From positions 62,001-126,000 of the forward strand of contig JBKQMB010000095.1 of the NCBI GenBank assembly GCA_052326605.1: 64,000 bases of DNA, read 5' to 3'. The notes beneath the pieces are model-generated. The model saw only the letters and a program-made list of their open reading frames with translations, searched no databases and was not told where the DNA came from. The position numbers and the translations under genes were made by a program. Each line of letters opens with the position of its first letter. Positions within the stretch are counted from its first letter, which is position 1. The DNA comes from Bog-756 sp052326605. GTDB lineage: Bacteria; Actinomycetota; Acidimicrobiia; Acidimicrobiales; RAAP-2. Shown in pieces: positions 23,214 through 32,477 of the stretch.

Positions 23214-25162
23214 AGGGTGTAGATGTTGACGGTGGTCCCGGGCAGCACCGACGACCCCACCGCCGGGTCCGTCGAAAGCACCGTGGTCGAGCCGGGCGGT
23301 CCGTAGGGGCCGGCGACATGGAGGCCGAGGGCCTCGAGCGCAGTGGTGGCGGCCGCTACCGACTCCCCCACCACGCTGGTGGGAATGGTCACCGGTTGGG
23401 GCCCTTGCGACAGGTCGACGGTCACCGTGGAGCCGAACGGTTGGGGGCCGGCCGAGGGTGCGGGCGTCGTGCCGATGACCTGGCCGGTGGGCACCGTGGC
23501 GCTGTACTGCTTGGCCTGGGCGGGGACGAAGCCGGCTGCGGTGAGGACGGCCGCTGCGGTGGCGTACGTCGACCCGGCTCCGGTCACCGTCGGGATGGCC
23601 ACGGGCGCATGGCCCTTGGAGGTGATGATGGTCACCGTCGAGCCGTAGGGGGCAGTGCTGGAGGGCGAGGTGGCAAGGATGGCACCGGCCACCACGGTCG
23701 AGCTGTACTGCGCGGCCACGGCCGGGCACACCCCGACCAGGTGCACCGCCTTCAGGGCCTGGACGGCGTCGTTGCAGTTGGTGAAGGTGGTGAGGTCGGG
23801 GATGGCCACCGGCGGCGGCCCGGTGGACAGCACGACACCGATGACCGAGCCCTCCTTGGCCGTGACCGGCTGGCCCCCGCTGCGGGGCTGGGGCTGCTGG
23901 CTCAGGATCAGGCCGGCCCCCAGCGTGATGCTGGTCCGGTGGCCGGTGGCCCGCACGGTGAAGCGGTCGGGGTGCACCGCAGCGTCGGCCTCGGTCAGTG
24001 ACTTCCCAACCAGGAGCGGCACCGGGTGGCTGGGGGTGAAGACCTTGTTCCCCACGGCGTAGGCGATCCCGCCGGCGAGCACGGTGGCGACAACCACCAC
24101 TGCGGCTGCGATCCACGGCCACCGTCGGCGGGGCCGGGGGGTGTCGTCCGCCTCGACGGCGGGCGACCCCGACCCGGTCCGCTTCGGCCGGTCCCCGGTC
24201 GGCACGGGTGCGCCCAGCTCGGTGAGGTCCGGCTCGTCGTGGAGCGGTGGCCGCCGGGCCGGTCGGACCATGGCCTTGTCCACCTCGTGGGCCTCCACTG
24301 GGGGGACGGCGTCCACGAGGGGCAGCGGTGCGGGGGCCGGCAGCGCCACCGCCAGGGCCTGCAGCCGGGCCGCCAGCCGGGAGGCGTCGAGCCGCTCGGC
24401 CGGGTCGGGGGCGGCCGCCCACACCAGGACGTCGCCGAGGGGGCCCAGGGCCTCGTGCACAGGCAGGAGAGCGCCCACCCGGGCCATCAGGGTGGCCACC
24501 GTCGTGTCCCCGATGAACGGCGCCTCTCCGGTCACCCCCTCGTAGAGCACCAGGGCCAGCGCATAGACGTCGGCCTTGCCGTCGAGCACCCATCCCTCGA
24601 CCTGCTCGGGGGCGGCGTACCGGGCGGTACCCAGGATGGCGCCGTCCGGCTCGGTCCACGCCGCCTCGGCCAGGGCCCGCGCCAGCCCGAAGTCGGCGAT
24701 CCGGAGGCGCCGGTCGGCGTCGAAGAGCAGGTTGGCCGGCTTGATGTCGCGGTGGATGAGCCCCCGGCGGTGGGCATAGTCCAGGCCGGCGGCAGCCTCC
24801 AGCCCCACCTGCACCGCCTGTTCCGGGGTGAGCAGCACCCCGGTGTCGTAGACCTGGCGCAGGCTTCCCCCGGCCAGGTACTCGAGCACCAGGTACGGCT
24901 CGCCGTCCTCCTCGCCCCAGTCGTAGACCTGCAGGATGTTGGGGTGGTTGAGGGCGGCCACCGCCCGCGCCTCGGCCCGGAAGCGCTTGAGGAAGGCGAC
25001 GTCGCCGGCCAGGGCCGGGTGGAGGACCTTGATGGCCACCCTCCGGTGCAGGGACACGTCGTCGGCCAGGTACACGTGCGCGGACGCACCGGTGCCCAGG
25101 GCGGTGACCAGTCGGTAGCGGCCGCCGAGGACACGCCCGATGGAGTCGGTGATGCTCGGCAT
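23210..25162 (-). CDS. Transmembrane Ser/Thr protein kinase with four PASTA domains (PknB-like)
   Basis: The cytoplasmic kinase domain (about 10-275) has the Gly loop LGTGASAHVYLA, Lys45 in VAIKVLHP, HRDIKPANLL (Asp139) and DFG at 157. A Pro-rich juxtamembrane linker leads to one membrane helix (WPWIAAAVVVVATVLAGGIA). Outside, four PASTA repeats follow to the C-terminus, each with a xVPxVxG-like start and a GSTVTIxxS end. PASTA domains bind muropeptides or lipid II, and PknB regulates growth and division in Actinobacteria. Here the kinase is not next to pbpA/rodA/fhaB as usual but heads an operon with a HIT-like protein and a methyltransferase. Confidence 0.92.
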   Translation of the reverse strand: MPSITDSIGRVLGGRYRLVTALGTGASAHVYLADDVSLHRRVAIKVLHPALAGDVAFLKRFRAEARAVAALNHPNILQVYDWGEEDGEPYLVLEYLAGGSLRQVYDTGVLLTPEQAVQVGLEAAAGLDYAHRRGLIHRDIKPANLLFDADRRLRIADFGLARALAEAAWTEPDGAILGTARYAAPEQVEGWVLDGKADVYALALVLYEGVTGEAPFIGDTTVATLMARVGALLPVHEALGPLGDVLVWAAAPDPAERLDASRLAARLQALAVALPAPAPLPLVDAVPPVEAHEVDKAMVRPARRPPLHDEPDLTELGAPVPTGDRPKRTGSGSPAVEADDTPRPRRRWPWIAAAVVVVATVLAGGIAYAVGNKVFTPSHPVPLLVGKSLTEADAAVHPDRFTVRATGHRTSITLGAGLILSQQPQPRSGGQPVTAKEGSVIGVVLSTGPPPVAIPDLTTFTNCNDAVQALKAVHLVGVCPAVAAQYSSTVVAGAILATSPSSTAPYGSTVTIITSKGHAPVAIPTVTGAGSTYATAAAVLTAAGFVPAQAKQYSATVPTGQVIGTTPAPSAGPQPFGSTVTVDLSQGPQPVTIPTSVVGESVAAATTALEALGLHVAGPYGPPGSTTVLSTDPAVGSSVLPGTTVNIYTL

Positions 25163-25457
25163 GGTTCTCCGTCCAGGGTATCCGGCCCGAGGGCTCGAGC
25201 GGTGGAGGGTCGGCGCCGGCAGTGCAAGGTCGCCGGGTCGACCAGCGGAGCCGACTGGCGGCCTCCGCCTGCCGACCGTCGGGATCGGAATTCCTCCGCG
25301 AGACGCGACAAGAGCGGGGCCGAAGCCCCGCCCTTGTCACTTGGGCGTACCCAGTGATTCGATCCTCCATCGGTGCCCCGGTGGGCTATCTTGCCCGCCT
25401 CCGGTCGCTCACGTCATGGAGTTCCGCATGTTGCTGCCTTGTGGCAGCCGGCGGGCG

Positions 25458-26177
25458 TCAGGGCCCGACGTGCACCGTGCTCAGCGTCGGATCAAAGGCA
25501 GCGGTGGCGACCGTCCCTTGCTGGAGGACAGCGGCCAGGAGGAAGGTGCTCTCGACCCCCAGGTCCGTGCCGGTGATGGCACCCAGGCAGACGGTGAGTG
25601 TCGAGGTCTGACCCTTGTCCTGCTTCGGGCCACTCACTGTGCCGGTGAGCGCAAAGCCAGTTGAGTCTGCGCCACAAGCAGCGCCCGGGTAGACCACGGC
25701 AGCGGCCGTTGTCTTGGTCAGATACGCAATGCCGTTGATCGTGAAGTCGAGCTTCTTGAGCGACTTCTGGATCGAGGTGGTACCGGCGGCCGTGAAGTTC
25801 GCCCACGAGTCGTATCCGTACTCACCATATGATGCAGGTACATTGTTGGCACACGCAGGATTGGATGCGGGCTGAGTCTTGCCAAGCTTCTTGGCGCACT
25901 TGGTGGACTTGGTCGTGATGCTATTGGCGGTCCCTCCGCCCGAGCAACCATTGCCGAAGACGGTGGGCGATGTCGTCGAGACGCTGGTCTTATACGGCTC
26001 CGTCGACCCGGCCGCCGACAATCCGGGACCAGCGAAGTTGACGGTGCCTGCGACGCTGCACGTCACCGCGGGGTCAGGGGGGACTACGGTTTTTGCGCCG
26101 GCGACAGTACCGGTAACGGCGATGATGCTCACCGGCATGGCGATGGCCGCAGCTACTACAAGTATCTTACGTATCAT
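25458..26177 (-). CDS. Secreted protein of unknown function, lower GC
   Basis: I do not recognise this 239-residue protein. It has a clear signal peptide (MIRKILVVAAAIAMPVSIIA, cleavage likely after the following VAGA) and a mature part rich in Thr, Ser, Gly and Ala with six cysteines that could pair. A strong AGGAG 6 nt before the ATG supports the start. The coding sequence is visibly less GC-rich than its neighbours, which may mean transfer or surface-protein composition. It is flanked by the kinase operon and ligA, with about 300 bp on each side. A hairpin (GCTGCC/GGCAGC, 25433-25448) lies just after the stop. Confidence 0.7.
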   Translation of the reverse strand: MIRKILVVAAAIAMPVSIIAVTGTVAGAKTVVPPDPAVTCSVAGTVNFAGPGLSAAGSTEPYKTSVSTTSPTVFGNGCSGGGTANSITTKSTKCAKKLGKTQPASNPACANNVPASYGEYGYDSWANFTAAGTTSIQKSLKKLDFTINGIAYLTKTTAAAVVYPGAACGADSTGFALTGTVSGPKQDKGQTSTLTVCLGAITGTDLGVESTFLLAAVLQQGTVATAAFDPTLSTVHVGP

Positions 26178-26507
26178 TGTTTTCTCCTACCTTCTCCCGT
26201 GTCTCCACGGGTATCAATTCTCAATTAAGGCGACGGGCCCCCCAACACGGCACAAACATCGGGACAGATGCAGCGCTCAGACCGGTCCCCAACCCTGGAC
26301 CCCCCTGCCGACCTCCGTCTGGCTCGATACGTCTCACCCTAACGATGCATCGATGCCAATTCAAGGCAGCCGGAGGCACGTCGCCCTTGATCTGCACAAG
26401 ATCATCAGTATTGGGTAGAGCGGCGAAAATGGCGGTACGAACAATGTCGAGATCGCGGTGCTCCGCTCGTAGTTCTCGGACCCGCAGCCACCGCCCCAGC
26501 CGCTGCT
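26178..26507. other. Intergenic region with 5' UTR hairpin of the secreted protein gene
   Basis: About 330 bp without a supported gene. On the minus strand, a perfect 6-bp hairpin (CCCGTG/CACGGG, 26196-26211) lies just upstream of the AGGAG of the secreted-protein gene, preceded by an AT-rich stretch with AATTGAGAATTGAT that may hold its promoter. Between 26250 and 26507 nothing else stands out. Confidence 0.4.
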
Positions 26508-28679
26508 CTAGCCCTGCACTTCCCCGATCTCGAGCAGCCTGACGAAGCCGACTTCGTCGGTCAGGGGCACACCGAGTTGCTCGGCCTTGGTCACCTTGGA
26601 TGCTCCCGGTGACTCCCCCACCACCACGGCGTAGGTCTTCTTCGAGACGGTGCCCGGCGATTTGCCCCCTCGGGCCAGGATCGCCCCCTCGGCCTCCTCG
26701 CGGGTGAAGCCCTCGAGGGTGCCGGTGACCACGACCGACCTGCCGGCCAAGGTCTGGACCACCGAGGCAGTGTCACCGGCGGCCTCGATGCCCGGCTCCA
26801 CCATGTTGACCCCTGCGGCCAGGAGCCGTTCGGTCACCGATCGGTTGACATCGGAGGCGAACCAGGTGACCACGCTCGAGGCGATGACCGGCCCGACCCC
26901 TTCCACGGCAGCCAGGCTGTCCTCGTCGGCGCCCATGATGGCGTCGATGTCGCCCATGGCCCGGGCCAGGGCGAGGGACCCCACCTGGCCCAGGTGGCGG
27001 ATGCCCAGGCCGATCAGCACCCGGCTCAGCGGTCTCGTACGGGACTCGTCGATGGCGCCGAGGAGGTTGGCGATCGACAGCTCCGCGAACCCCTCGAGTC
27101 CCTCGAAGGTGGCAGGGGTGAACGAGTAGAGGTCGGCCACGTCGACGAGCAGGCCGTGGTCGACGAGCAGCTGGACCCGCTGCTCGCCGAGGCCCTCGAT
27201 GTCCATGGCCGACCGCGAGGCGAAGTGGGCGATGCGCTGCACCCGCTGGCCCGGGCAGTCGAGATTGGTGCAGAAGGTGTCGCTCTCGTCGGGCAGGCGC
27301 ACCAGCGGACCCCCGCACACCGGGCAGTGCGTCGGGAACCTCCAGCGCCGCCGCCGGCGGCGGCCGTTCGACAGCACCGGGCCCACCACCTCGGGGATGA
27401 CGTCCCCGGCCTTGCGCACCATCACCGTGTCGCCCGGTCGCACGTCCTTGGCCCGTACCTGGTCCTCGTTGTGCAGCGTGGCCAGAGAGACGGTCGACCC
27501 ACCCACGAAGACCGGCTTCAGCACGGCGAACGGGGTGGCCTTCCCGGTGCGCCCGATGGAGACCTCGATGTCCAACAGCTCGGTCGAGCGCTCCTCGGGG
27601 GGGAACTTGTAGGCGAGGGCCCACCGCGGGGCCCGGGAGGTCGACCCCATCCGGCGTTGCAGGGCCAGGTCGTCCACCTTCACCACCACGCCGTCGATCT
27701 CGTAGTCGAGGTCGTGGCGGCCCCCCTCCCACCGGCGGCAGAAGTCGAGGACCTCCTCCACGCCGTGGACCACGTGGCGCTCGGGGTTGACGGGGAACCC
27801 GGCCCGGCCGAGCCAGTCCATCGTCTGCGACTGGCTGGCGGTCAGCTCGGGGGGCAGGGCCGCATCATCGCCCGGACCGCTTCCTGCCTCCGGGGCCGTT
27901 GCGAGCTCCCCCACCTGGTAGGCCCAGAAAGAGAGCGCCCGGGTGGCGGTGATCGACGGGTCCTTCTGGCGGAGCGAACCGGCGGCGGAGTTGCGTGGAT
28001 TGACGAACAGTCGCTCGTCGGCCTCGGCCTGGCGCCGGTTGAGGCCCTCGAAGGCGGACACCGGCATGTAGACCTCGCCCCGTACCTCGATCACCGCCGG
28101 CGGAGGGCCGACCTCCGGGCGCAAGCGGCTCGGGACGGCGGCGATGGTGGCCACGTTGGCGGTGACGTCCTCCCCGGTGCGCCCGTCCCCCCGGGTGGCG
28201 GCCTGGACGAAGGCCCCGTCACGATAGGTGAGCGAGATGGCCAGCCCGTCGATCTTGAGCTCGCAGGTGAACGCAGTGTCGGCCGGGATCTGCCTGGCCA
28301 GCCGATCGGCCCACGCCTGGAGCTCCTCGGGGCTGAACGCGTTGTCCAGGCTCATCATGGGAACGCGGTGGACCACCGGAGCGAAGAGGGTCGACGGCGC
28401 CGCCCCGACCGTTGCGGTCGGCGAGTCCGGCACGGCCAGGTCGGGATGGTCGGCCTCGATGGACCGCAGCTCGCGGACCAGGGCATCGAACTCGGCATCC
28501 GCGATCTGTGGGTCGTCGAGCCGGTGGTAGCGGTCGTTGTGATAGGTGATGAGGGCCCGGAGCTCCTCGGCGCGGGCCACGGGGTCGGGGCCGGCGGTAT
28601 CGGGGCCCGCCCGGGGGGCGCCTGCCGTCTCCACCTCCTTCTCCGCCACCCGCTTCGCCCCCTTCTTCTCCGCGCTCAT
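26508..28679 (-). CDS. ligA: NAD-dependent DNA ligase LigA
   Basis: Seals nicks in duplex DNA during replication and repair using NAD+. The adenylated lysine is Lys142 in the CELKIDGLAI motif. Following are the OB-fold, the four-cysteine zinc finger (CPVCGGPLVRL...FCTNLDCPG), helix-hairpin-helix repeats (LGIRHLGQ, VEGVGPVIA) and a C-terminal BRCT domain (LAGRSVVVTGTLEGFTREE). At 723 aa it is near the family norm. The ATG at 28679 overlaps the mnmA stop by 4 nt (ATGA). It closes a coupled leftward operon with aldehyde dehydrogenase, cysteine desulfurase and mnmA. Confidence 0.96.
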   Translation of the reverse strand: MSAEKKGAKRVAEKEVETAGAPRAGPDTAGPDPVARAEELRALITYHNDRYHRLDDPQIADAEFDALVRELRSIEADHPDLAVPDSPTATVGAAPSTLFAPVVHRVPMMSLDNAFSPEELQAWADRLARQIPADTAFTCELKIDGLAISLTYRDGAFVQAATRGDGRTGEDVTANVATIAAVPSRLRPEVGPPPAVIEVRGEVYMPVSAFEGLNRRQAEADERLFVNPRNSAAGSLRQKDPSITATRALSFWAYQVGELATAPEAGSGPGDDAALPPELTASQSQTMDWLGRAGFPVNPERHVVHGVEEVLDFCRRWEGGRHDLDYEIDGVVVKVDDLALQRRMGSTSRAPRWALAYKFPPEERSTELLDIEVSIGRTGKATPFAVLKPVFVGGSTVSLATLHNEDQVRAKDVRPGDTVMVRKAGDVIPEVVGPVLSNGRRRRRRWRFPTHCPVCGGPLVRLPDESDTFCTNLDCPGQRVQRIAHFASRSAMDIEGLGEQRVQLLVDHGLLVDVADLYSFTPATFEGLEGFAELSIANLLGAIDESRTRPLSRVLIGLGIRHLGQVGSLALARAMGDIDAIMGADEDSLAAVEGVGPVIASSVVTWFASDVNRSVTERLLAAGVNMVEPGIEAAGDTASVVQTLAGRSVVVTGTLEGFTREEAEGAILARGGKSPGTVSKKTYAVVVGESPGASKVTKAEQLGVPLTDEVGFVRLLEIGEVQG

Positions 28680-29788
28680 CCGGCGATGCCCGATCCGACG
28701 ACCGCGTCGGGGAAGGCGGGGTCGTAGAGGGCCACGGTCTGGCCCGGTGCCACCCGCCGCTGCGGTACGGCGAAGGCGATCGACAGCTCGTCCCCCGCCG
28801 GCTGCACGCTGGAGGGCACCGGGTGGCCGTGGGCGCTGCACTGGGCGAGGACGGCGACACCCTCCTCATTCCCGACACGCCCGCCGCCCGCGCCGCGGCG
28901 CGGGCCACCGAGGCCGGCAGGGACCCCGTCCACCCAGCTCACCGTGTGGAGGCGCACCTCCCCGGTGTGGGCGGCCTCGGGCGACCCGACCGAGACCCGC
29001 CGGTTGGCGATGTCCACGGCGGTCACGAACCGGCGGTGCCCGTCGGTGCCGTGGCCCATCCCGCGCCGCTGCCCCACCGTGACCAGCTCCACCGCCTCGA
29101 CCGGGCCCAGGTCCTCCCCGGTCTTGTGGTCCACCAGGCGGCCGGGATGCAGGGGCAGGCGGGGGGCGAGGAAGCCCGCCCGCCCCTCGTCGGACCGGAT
29201 GAAGCAGACATCCTGGCTGTCGGGCTTCGCAGCGGTGCGCAGCCCCCGTCTTCGGGCCTCGTCACGCACCTGGCCCTTGGTCAGCTCCCCCACCGGGAAG
29301 ACGGTCCGGGCCAGCTGGTCCTGTCCGAGCATGGCCAGGACGTAGGACTGGTCCTTCAGCGGGTCGGCCCCGCGGCACAGGCGGAACCGCCCCTCGGCAG
29401 TGGTCACCCGGCGAGCGTGGTGGCCGGTAGCCACCGCGTCGAAACCCAGGGTGCGGGCCCGCTCCAGCAGCCGGTCGAACTTGAGGTGCCGGTTGCACTC
29501 GATGCACGGGTTGGGCGTACGGCCCTCGGCGTGGCCGCGCACATACGGGTCGACGACCCGCTCCTCGAACTCAGCGGCGAAATTGAAGACGTGGTGGACC
29601 AGTCCGAGCTGGTCGGCCACCCGCCGGGCGTCCTCCACGTCGGCCACCGAGCAGCAGCCCGAATCCGAGGCGCCCCCCCACAGCTTGAGGGTCGCCCCCA
29701 CCACCTGGTCACGCCCGTACTGCTCGGCGACCAGGGCGGCCGCTACCGAGGAGTCGACACCGCCGGACATGGCGACCAGCACGCGCAT
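28676..29788 (-). CDS. mnmA: tRNA-uridine 2-sulfurtransferase MnmA
   Basis: Thiolates U34 of tRNA(Lys), tRNA(Glu) and tRNA(Gln) using a persulfide relayed from a cysteine desulfurase. The PP-loop MSGGVDSSVAA is at residues 7-17, and the two catalytic cysteines are Cys95 (NPCIECN) and Cys195 (SQDVCFI), both present. The central ATGHHAR and the C-terminal beta-barrel are complete; 370 aa is normal. It lies 4 bp after the desulfurase stop and overlaps ligA. A poorly conserved Ala/Gly-rich insertion is seen near residues 280-300. Confidence 0.95.
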   Translation of the reverse strand: MRVLVAMSGGVDSSVAAALVAEQYGRDQVVGATLKLWGGASDSGCCSVADVEDARRVADQLGLVHHVFNFAAEFEERVVDPYVRGHAEGRTPNPCIECNRHLKFDRLLERARTLGFDAVATGHHARRVTTAEGRFRLCRGADPLKDQSYVLAMLGQDQLARTVFPVGELTKGQVRDEARRRGLRTAAKPDSQDVCFIRSDEGRAGFLAPRLPLHPGRLVDHKTGEDLGPVEAVELVTVGQRRGMGHGTDGHRRFVTAVDIANRRVSVGSPEAAHTGEVRLHTVSWVDGVPAGLGGPRRGAGGGRVGNEEGVAVLAQCSAHGHPVPSSVQPAGDELSIAFAVPQRRVAPGQTVALYDPAFPDAVVGSGIAG

Positions 29789-29792
29789 CGCG

Positions 29793-30959
29793 TCAGTCTC
29801 TCAGCTGCCCGACCGCGCCCGGCACGACGGCCAGGGCGTGGTCGATATCCGCCTCGGTGGTGGTCACCCCGAGGGAGAACCGGATGCCGCCGGTGGCCTC
29901 CTCGCGCTGCAATCCCATCGACTCCAGCACGTGGCTCGCCTCCACTGCGCCGCTCGAGCAGGCCGCTCCGGCCGACACCGCCACACCGGCCTCGTCGAGC
30001 AGGACGACGAGTGCCTCGGCTTCGATGCCGGCGAACCGGAGGTGGAGGTGGCCGGCGGTGCGGGCCGACCGCTCGCCGGTCTCACTCGTCCCGGCCACCG
30101 TGCACAGGAGCCCGTCGCCCAGCCGGTCGCGCATCCGGCCCACCCGCTCCACCGTGCTCGGACGATCGGAGTCGGTTGCGGCCAGGGCGGCGGCCATGGA
30201 CACGATGCCGGCCACGTTGTGGGTGCCGCTGCGCCGATCGCGCTCCTGGCCACCGCCGTGGTGGAGGGGGTGGACCACGGTGCCGTCGCGGACTACCAGG
30301 GCACCGATCCCCTTGGGCCCCCCGAACTTGTGGGCACTGACCGCCACCAGATCGGCCCCGGCGGTCAGTTCGCGCACGTCGAGCCAGGGGACAGCCTGCA
30401 CCGCGTCGGTGTGCACGAGGGCGGCGGGCGACCGGTGCCGGACCACGGCCGCCACCGTCCCGATGGGCTGCACGGTGCCGATCTCGTTGTTCACCGTCAT
30501 CACCGACACCAGTCCCACCTCGGGGGTGCACGCCTCGGCGAGGGCGTCGAGGTCGATGATCCCGTCCTTGCCGGTCCGCACCTCGCGCAACTCGGCCCCG
30601 GTGCGCCGGGCCAGGGCCCGGCAGGCGTTGAGGACGGCGTGGTGTTCCATGGCCGAGCACACCAGCGCCGTGGCCGGGGTCGGGGAGGTGGCGACCGCCG
30701 CCTCCAATCCACCGGCGATGGCCAGGTTGTCCGACTCGGTCCCGCCGGAGGTGAACACCACCTCGCCCGGGTCGGCGCCGAGCAGCAGGGCCACCTGGTC
30801 GCGGGCGTCGTCCACCGCCAGCCGGGCACGCCGCGACTCGGCGTGGCTGCCGGACGGGTTGCCGAAGTTGCCGGACAGGAAGGGCAGCATGGCCTCGACC
30901 GCCTCGGGGCGCATCGGCGTGGTGGCGGCATGGTCGAAGTAGGCGCGCCTCCCGGCCAT
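29793..30959 (-). CDS. Cysteine desulfurase (IscS/NifS family)
   Basis: A PLP enzyme that takes sulfur from cysteine as an enzyme persulfide. It begins YFDHAATTPM, has TSGGTESDNLA, the PLP lysine Lys211 in SAHKFGGPKG, and the active Cys334 in SAGAACSSG. This is the group I (IscS) type at 388 aa. Its position directly before mnmA suggests it is the sulfur donor for tRNA thiolation, and perhaps for Fe-S assembly. The ATG shares one base with the stop of the aldehyde dehydrogenase gene (TGATG). Confidence 0.94.
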   Translation of the reverse strand: MAGRRAYFDHAATTPMRPEAVEAMLPFLSGNFGNPSGSHAESRRARLAVDDARDQVALLLGADPGEVVFTSGGTESDNLAIAGGLEAAVATSPTPATALVCSAMEHHAVLNACRALARRTGAELREVRTGKDGIIDLDALAEACTPEVGLVSVMTVNNEIGTVQPIGTVAAVVRHRSPAALVHTDAVQAVPWLDVRELTAGADLVAVSAHKFGGPKGIGALVVRDGTVVHPLHHGGGQERDRRSGTHNVAGIVSMAAALAATDSDRPSTVERVGRMRDRLGDGLLCTVAGTSETGERSARTAGHLHLRFAGIEAEALVVLLDEAGVAVSAGAACSSGAVEASHVLESMGLQREEATGGIRFSLGVTTTEADIDHALAVVPGAVGQLRD

Positions 30960-32362
30960 CAGGCGATCCACACCGACTTCACGTTGCAGAACTCGTGGAG
31001 GCCGTGGGAGGAGAGCTCCCGCCCGATCCCCGAGCTCTTGATCCCACCGAAGGGGAGCTGGGGCATGGAGACCACCATGCCGTTGACGAAGACCTGCCCG
31101 GCCTGGAGCTCGTCGACGAATCGTTGCTGTTCGTCCCTGTCGTTCGTCCACACGCTCGATCCGAGCCCGAACTCGGTGGCGTTGGCCACGGCCAGCGCCT
31201 CGTCCGCGTCGGCCACCACGTAGAGCAGGGCCACCGGCCCGAACAGCTCCTCGTTGGCCACCCGCATGTCCGGGGTGATCCCGGTGATGACGGTGGGACG
31301 GTAGAAGAAGCCGGGCCGGTCGGGGCCCTCGGGGCCGACGACCGGCTCGCCACCGCACAAGATGGTGGCGCCCTTGGCCCTGGCGTCCTCGACCTGGGCG
31401 GCGATGGTGTCACGGGCGGCGGCGTTGACCAACGGCCCCACCTCGGTGGCGGGTTCGAACGGATCGCCGACGGAGAGGGCCGCCATCCCCGACACGAAGC
31501 CCTCGGTGAACGCGTCCGCTATGTCGGCATGCACGATGAACCGCTTGGCAGCGATGCACGACTGGCCGGCGTTCTGCACCCGGGCCTGAACGCCCACCGA
31601 CACCGCCCGGTCGACAGCGGCCGACGGGAGCACGATGAACGGGTCGCTGCCCCCGAGCTCGAGCACCACCTTCTTCCCCGCCGCCCCGGCTAGGGCGGCC
31701 ACGGCCCGACCGGCGCCGACACTGCCGGTCAGGGTCACGGCGGCGACACGGGGATCGTCGATGATGGCCGGCACCTGGTCGGTGCCGATCAACAGGGCCT
31801 GGAGGATGCCGTCGGGGGCCCCGGCCCGCACGAACAGGTCCTCCAGCAACAGAGCCGTGCGCGACACGTTGGGGGCGTGCTTCAACAGCCCGACGTTCCC
31901 GAGCATGACGGCCGGGGCGATGAACCGGCCCACCTGCCACAGAGGGAAGTTCCACGGCATGATGGCCAGCACGACGCCGAGGGGTTGGTAGGCGACGAGG
32001 CCGAGCGATGCGTCGACCAGCACCTCCCGGTCGGCGAGGAGGGCCTCCGCATGCTCGGCGAACCAGCGGAACCCGCTGGCACACTTGGCCGCCTCGCCCT
32101 TGGCCTGGGCGAACGGCTTCCCCATCTCCGTGGTCACCACATGGGCGATGTCGGGCAGCTCTCCCTCGAACAGCTCGGCTGCGGTGATCAGCAAGCGGGA
32201 CCGCTCGGCGAACGTACTCGTGGCCCAGTCCGACGCCGCGGCGGCGGCCACCGCCAGGCGCGACTCGACCGTGGCGGCGTCATACGGTTCGAAGGACTGG
32301 AGCAGCTCGCCGTTGGTGGGGTTGACGGTGGCGAGCGGAGGGCCGGAATCGACTGGGCTCAT
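30959..32362 (-). CDS. Aldehyde dehydrogenase (succinate-semialdehyde dehydrogenase type)
   Basis: A 467-residue NAD(P)-dependent aldehyde dehydrogenase. The substrate-channel motif is MPWNFPLWQ, the general base is Glu235 in LELGGSDPF, and the nucleophile is Cys269 in NAGQSCIAAKRF. AAKRFIVH and the C-terminal PFGGIKSSGIGRELSS fit the short GabD2-like subgroup acting on succinate semialdehyde. It precedes the desulfurase with a 1-nt overlap, an unusual operon partner. Upstream, 115 bp separate it from the acyl-CoA synthetase gene, which may be a promoter region. Confidence 0.87.
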   Translation of the reverse strand: MSPVDSGPPLATVNPTNGELLQSFEPYDAATVESRLAVAAAAASDWATSTFAERSRLLITAAELFEGELPDIAHVVTTEMGKPFAQAKGEAAKCASGFRWFAEHAEALLADREVLVDASLGLVAYQPLGVVLAIMPWNFPLWQVGRFIAPAVMLGNVGLLKHAPNVSRTALLLEDLFVRAGAPDGILQALLIGTDQVPAIIDDPRVAAVTLTGSVGAGRAVAALAGAAGKKVVLELGGSDPFIVLPSAAVDRAVSVGVQARVQNAGQSCIAAKRFIVHADIADAFTEGFVSGMAALSVGDPFEPATEVGPLVNAAARDTIAAQVEDARAKGATILCGGEPVVGPEGPDRPGFFYRPTVITGITPDMRVANEELFGPVALLYVVADADEALAVANATEFGLGSSVWTNDRDEQQRFVDELQAGQVFVNGMVVSMPQLPFGGIKSSGIGRELSSHGLHEFCNVKSVWIA

Positions 32363-32477
32363 CCGTTCAGTATTCCCCACATTCCCCGTTCTCCACGCCG
32401 TCCCCGACGCCGGAAGGACCACGTTCGCGGGTCCGACCGGCGGTGGCGCGTCGTGGGGCAACGCGCCGAGCCGCCGG

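Noticed and set aside
28823..30340. Plus-strand open frame of 505 codons opposite mnmA and the cysteine desulfurase
   Set aside because: Shadow of two clearly identified genes; no domain and no ribosome-binding site.
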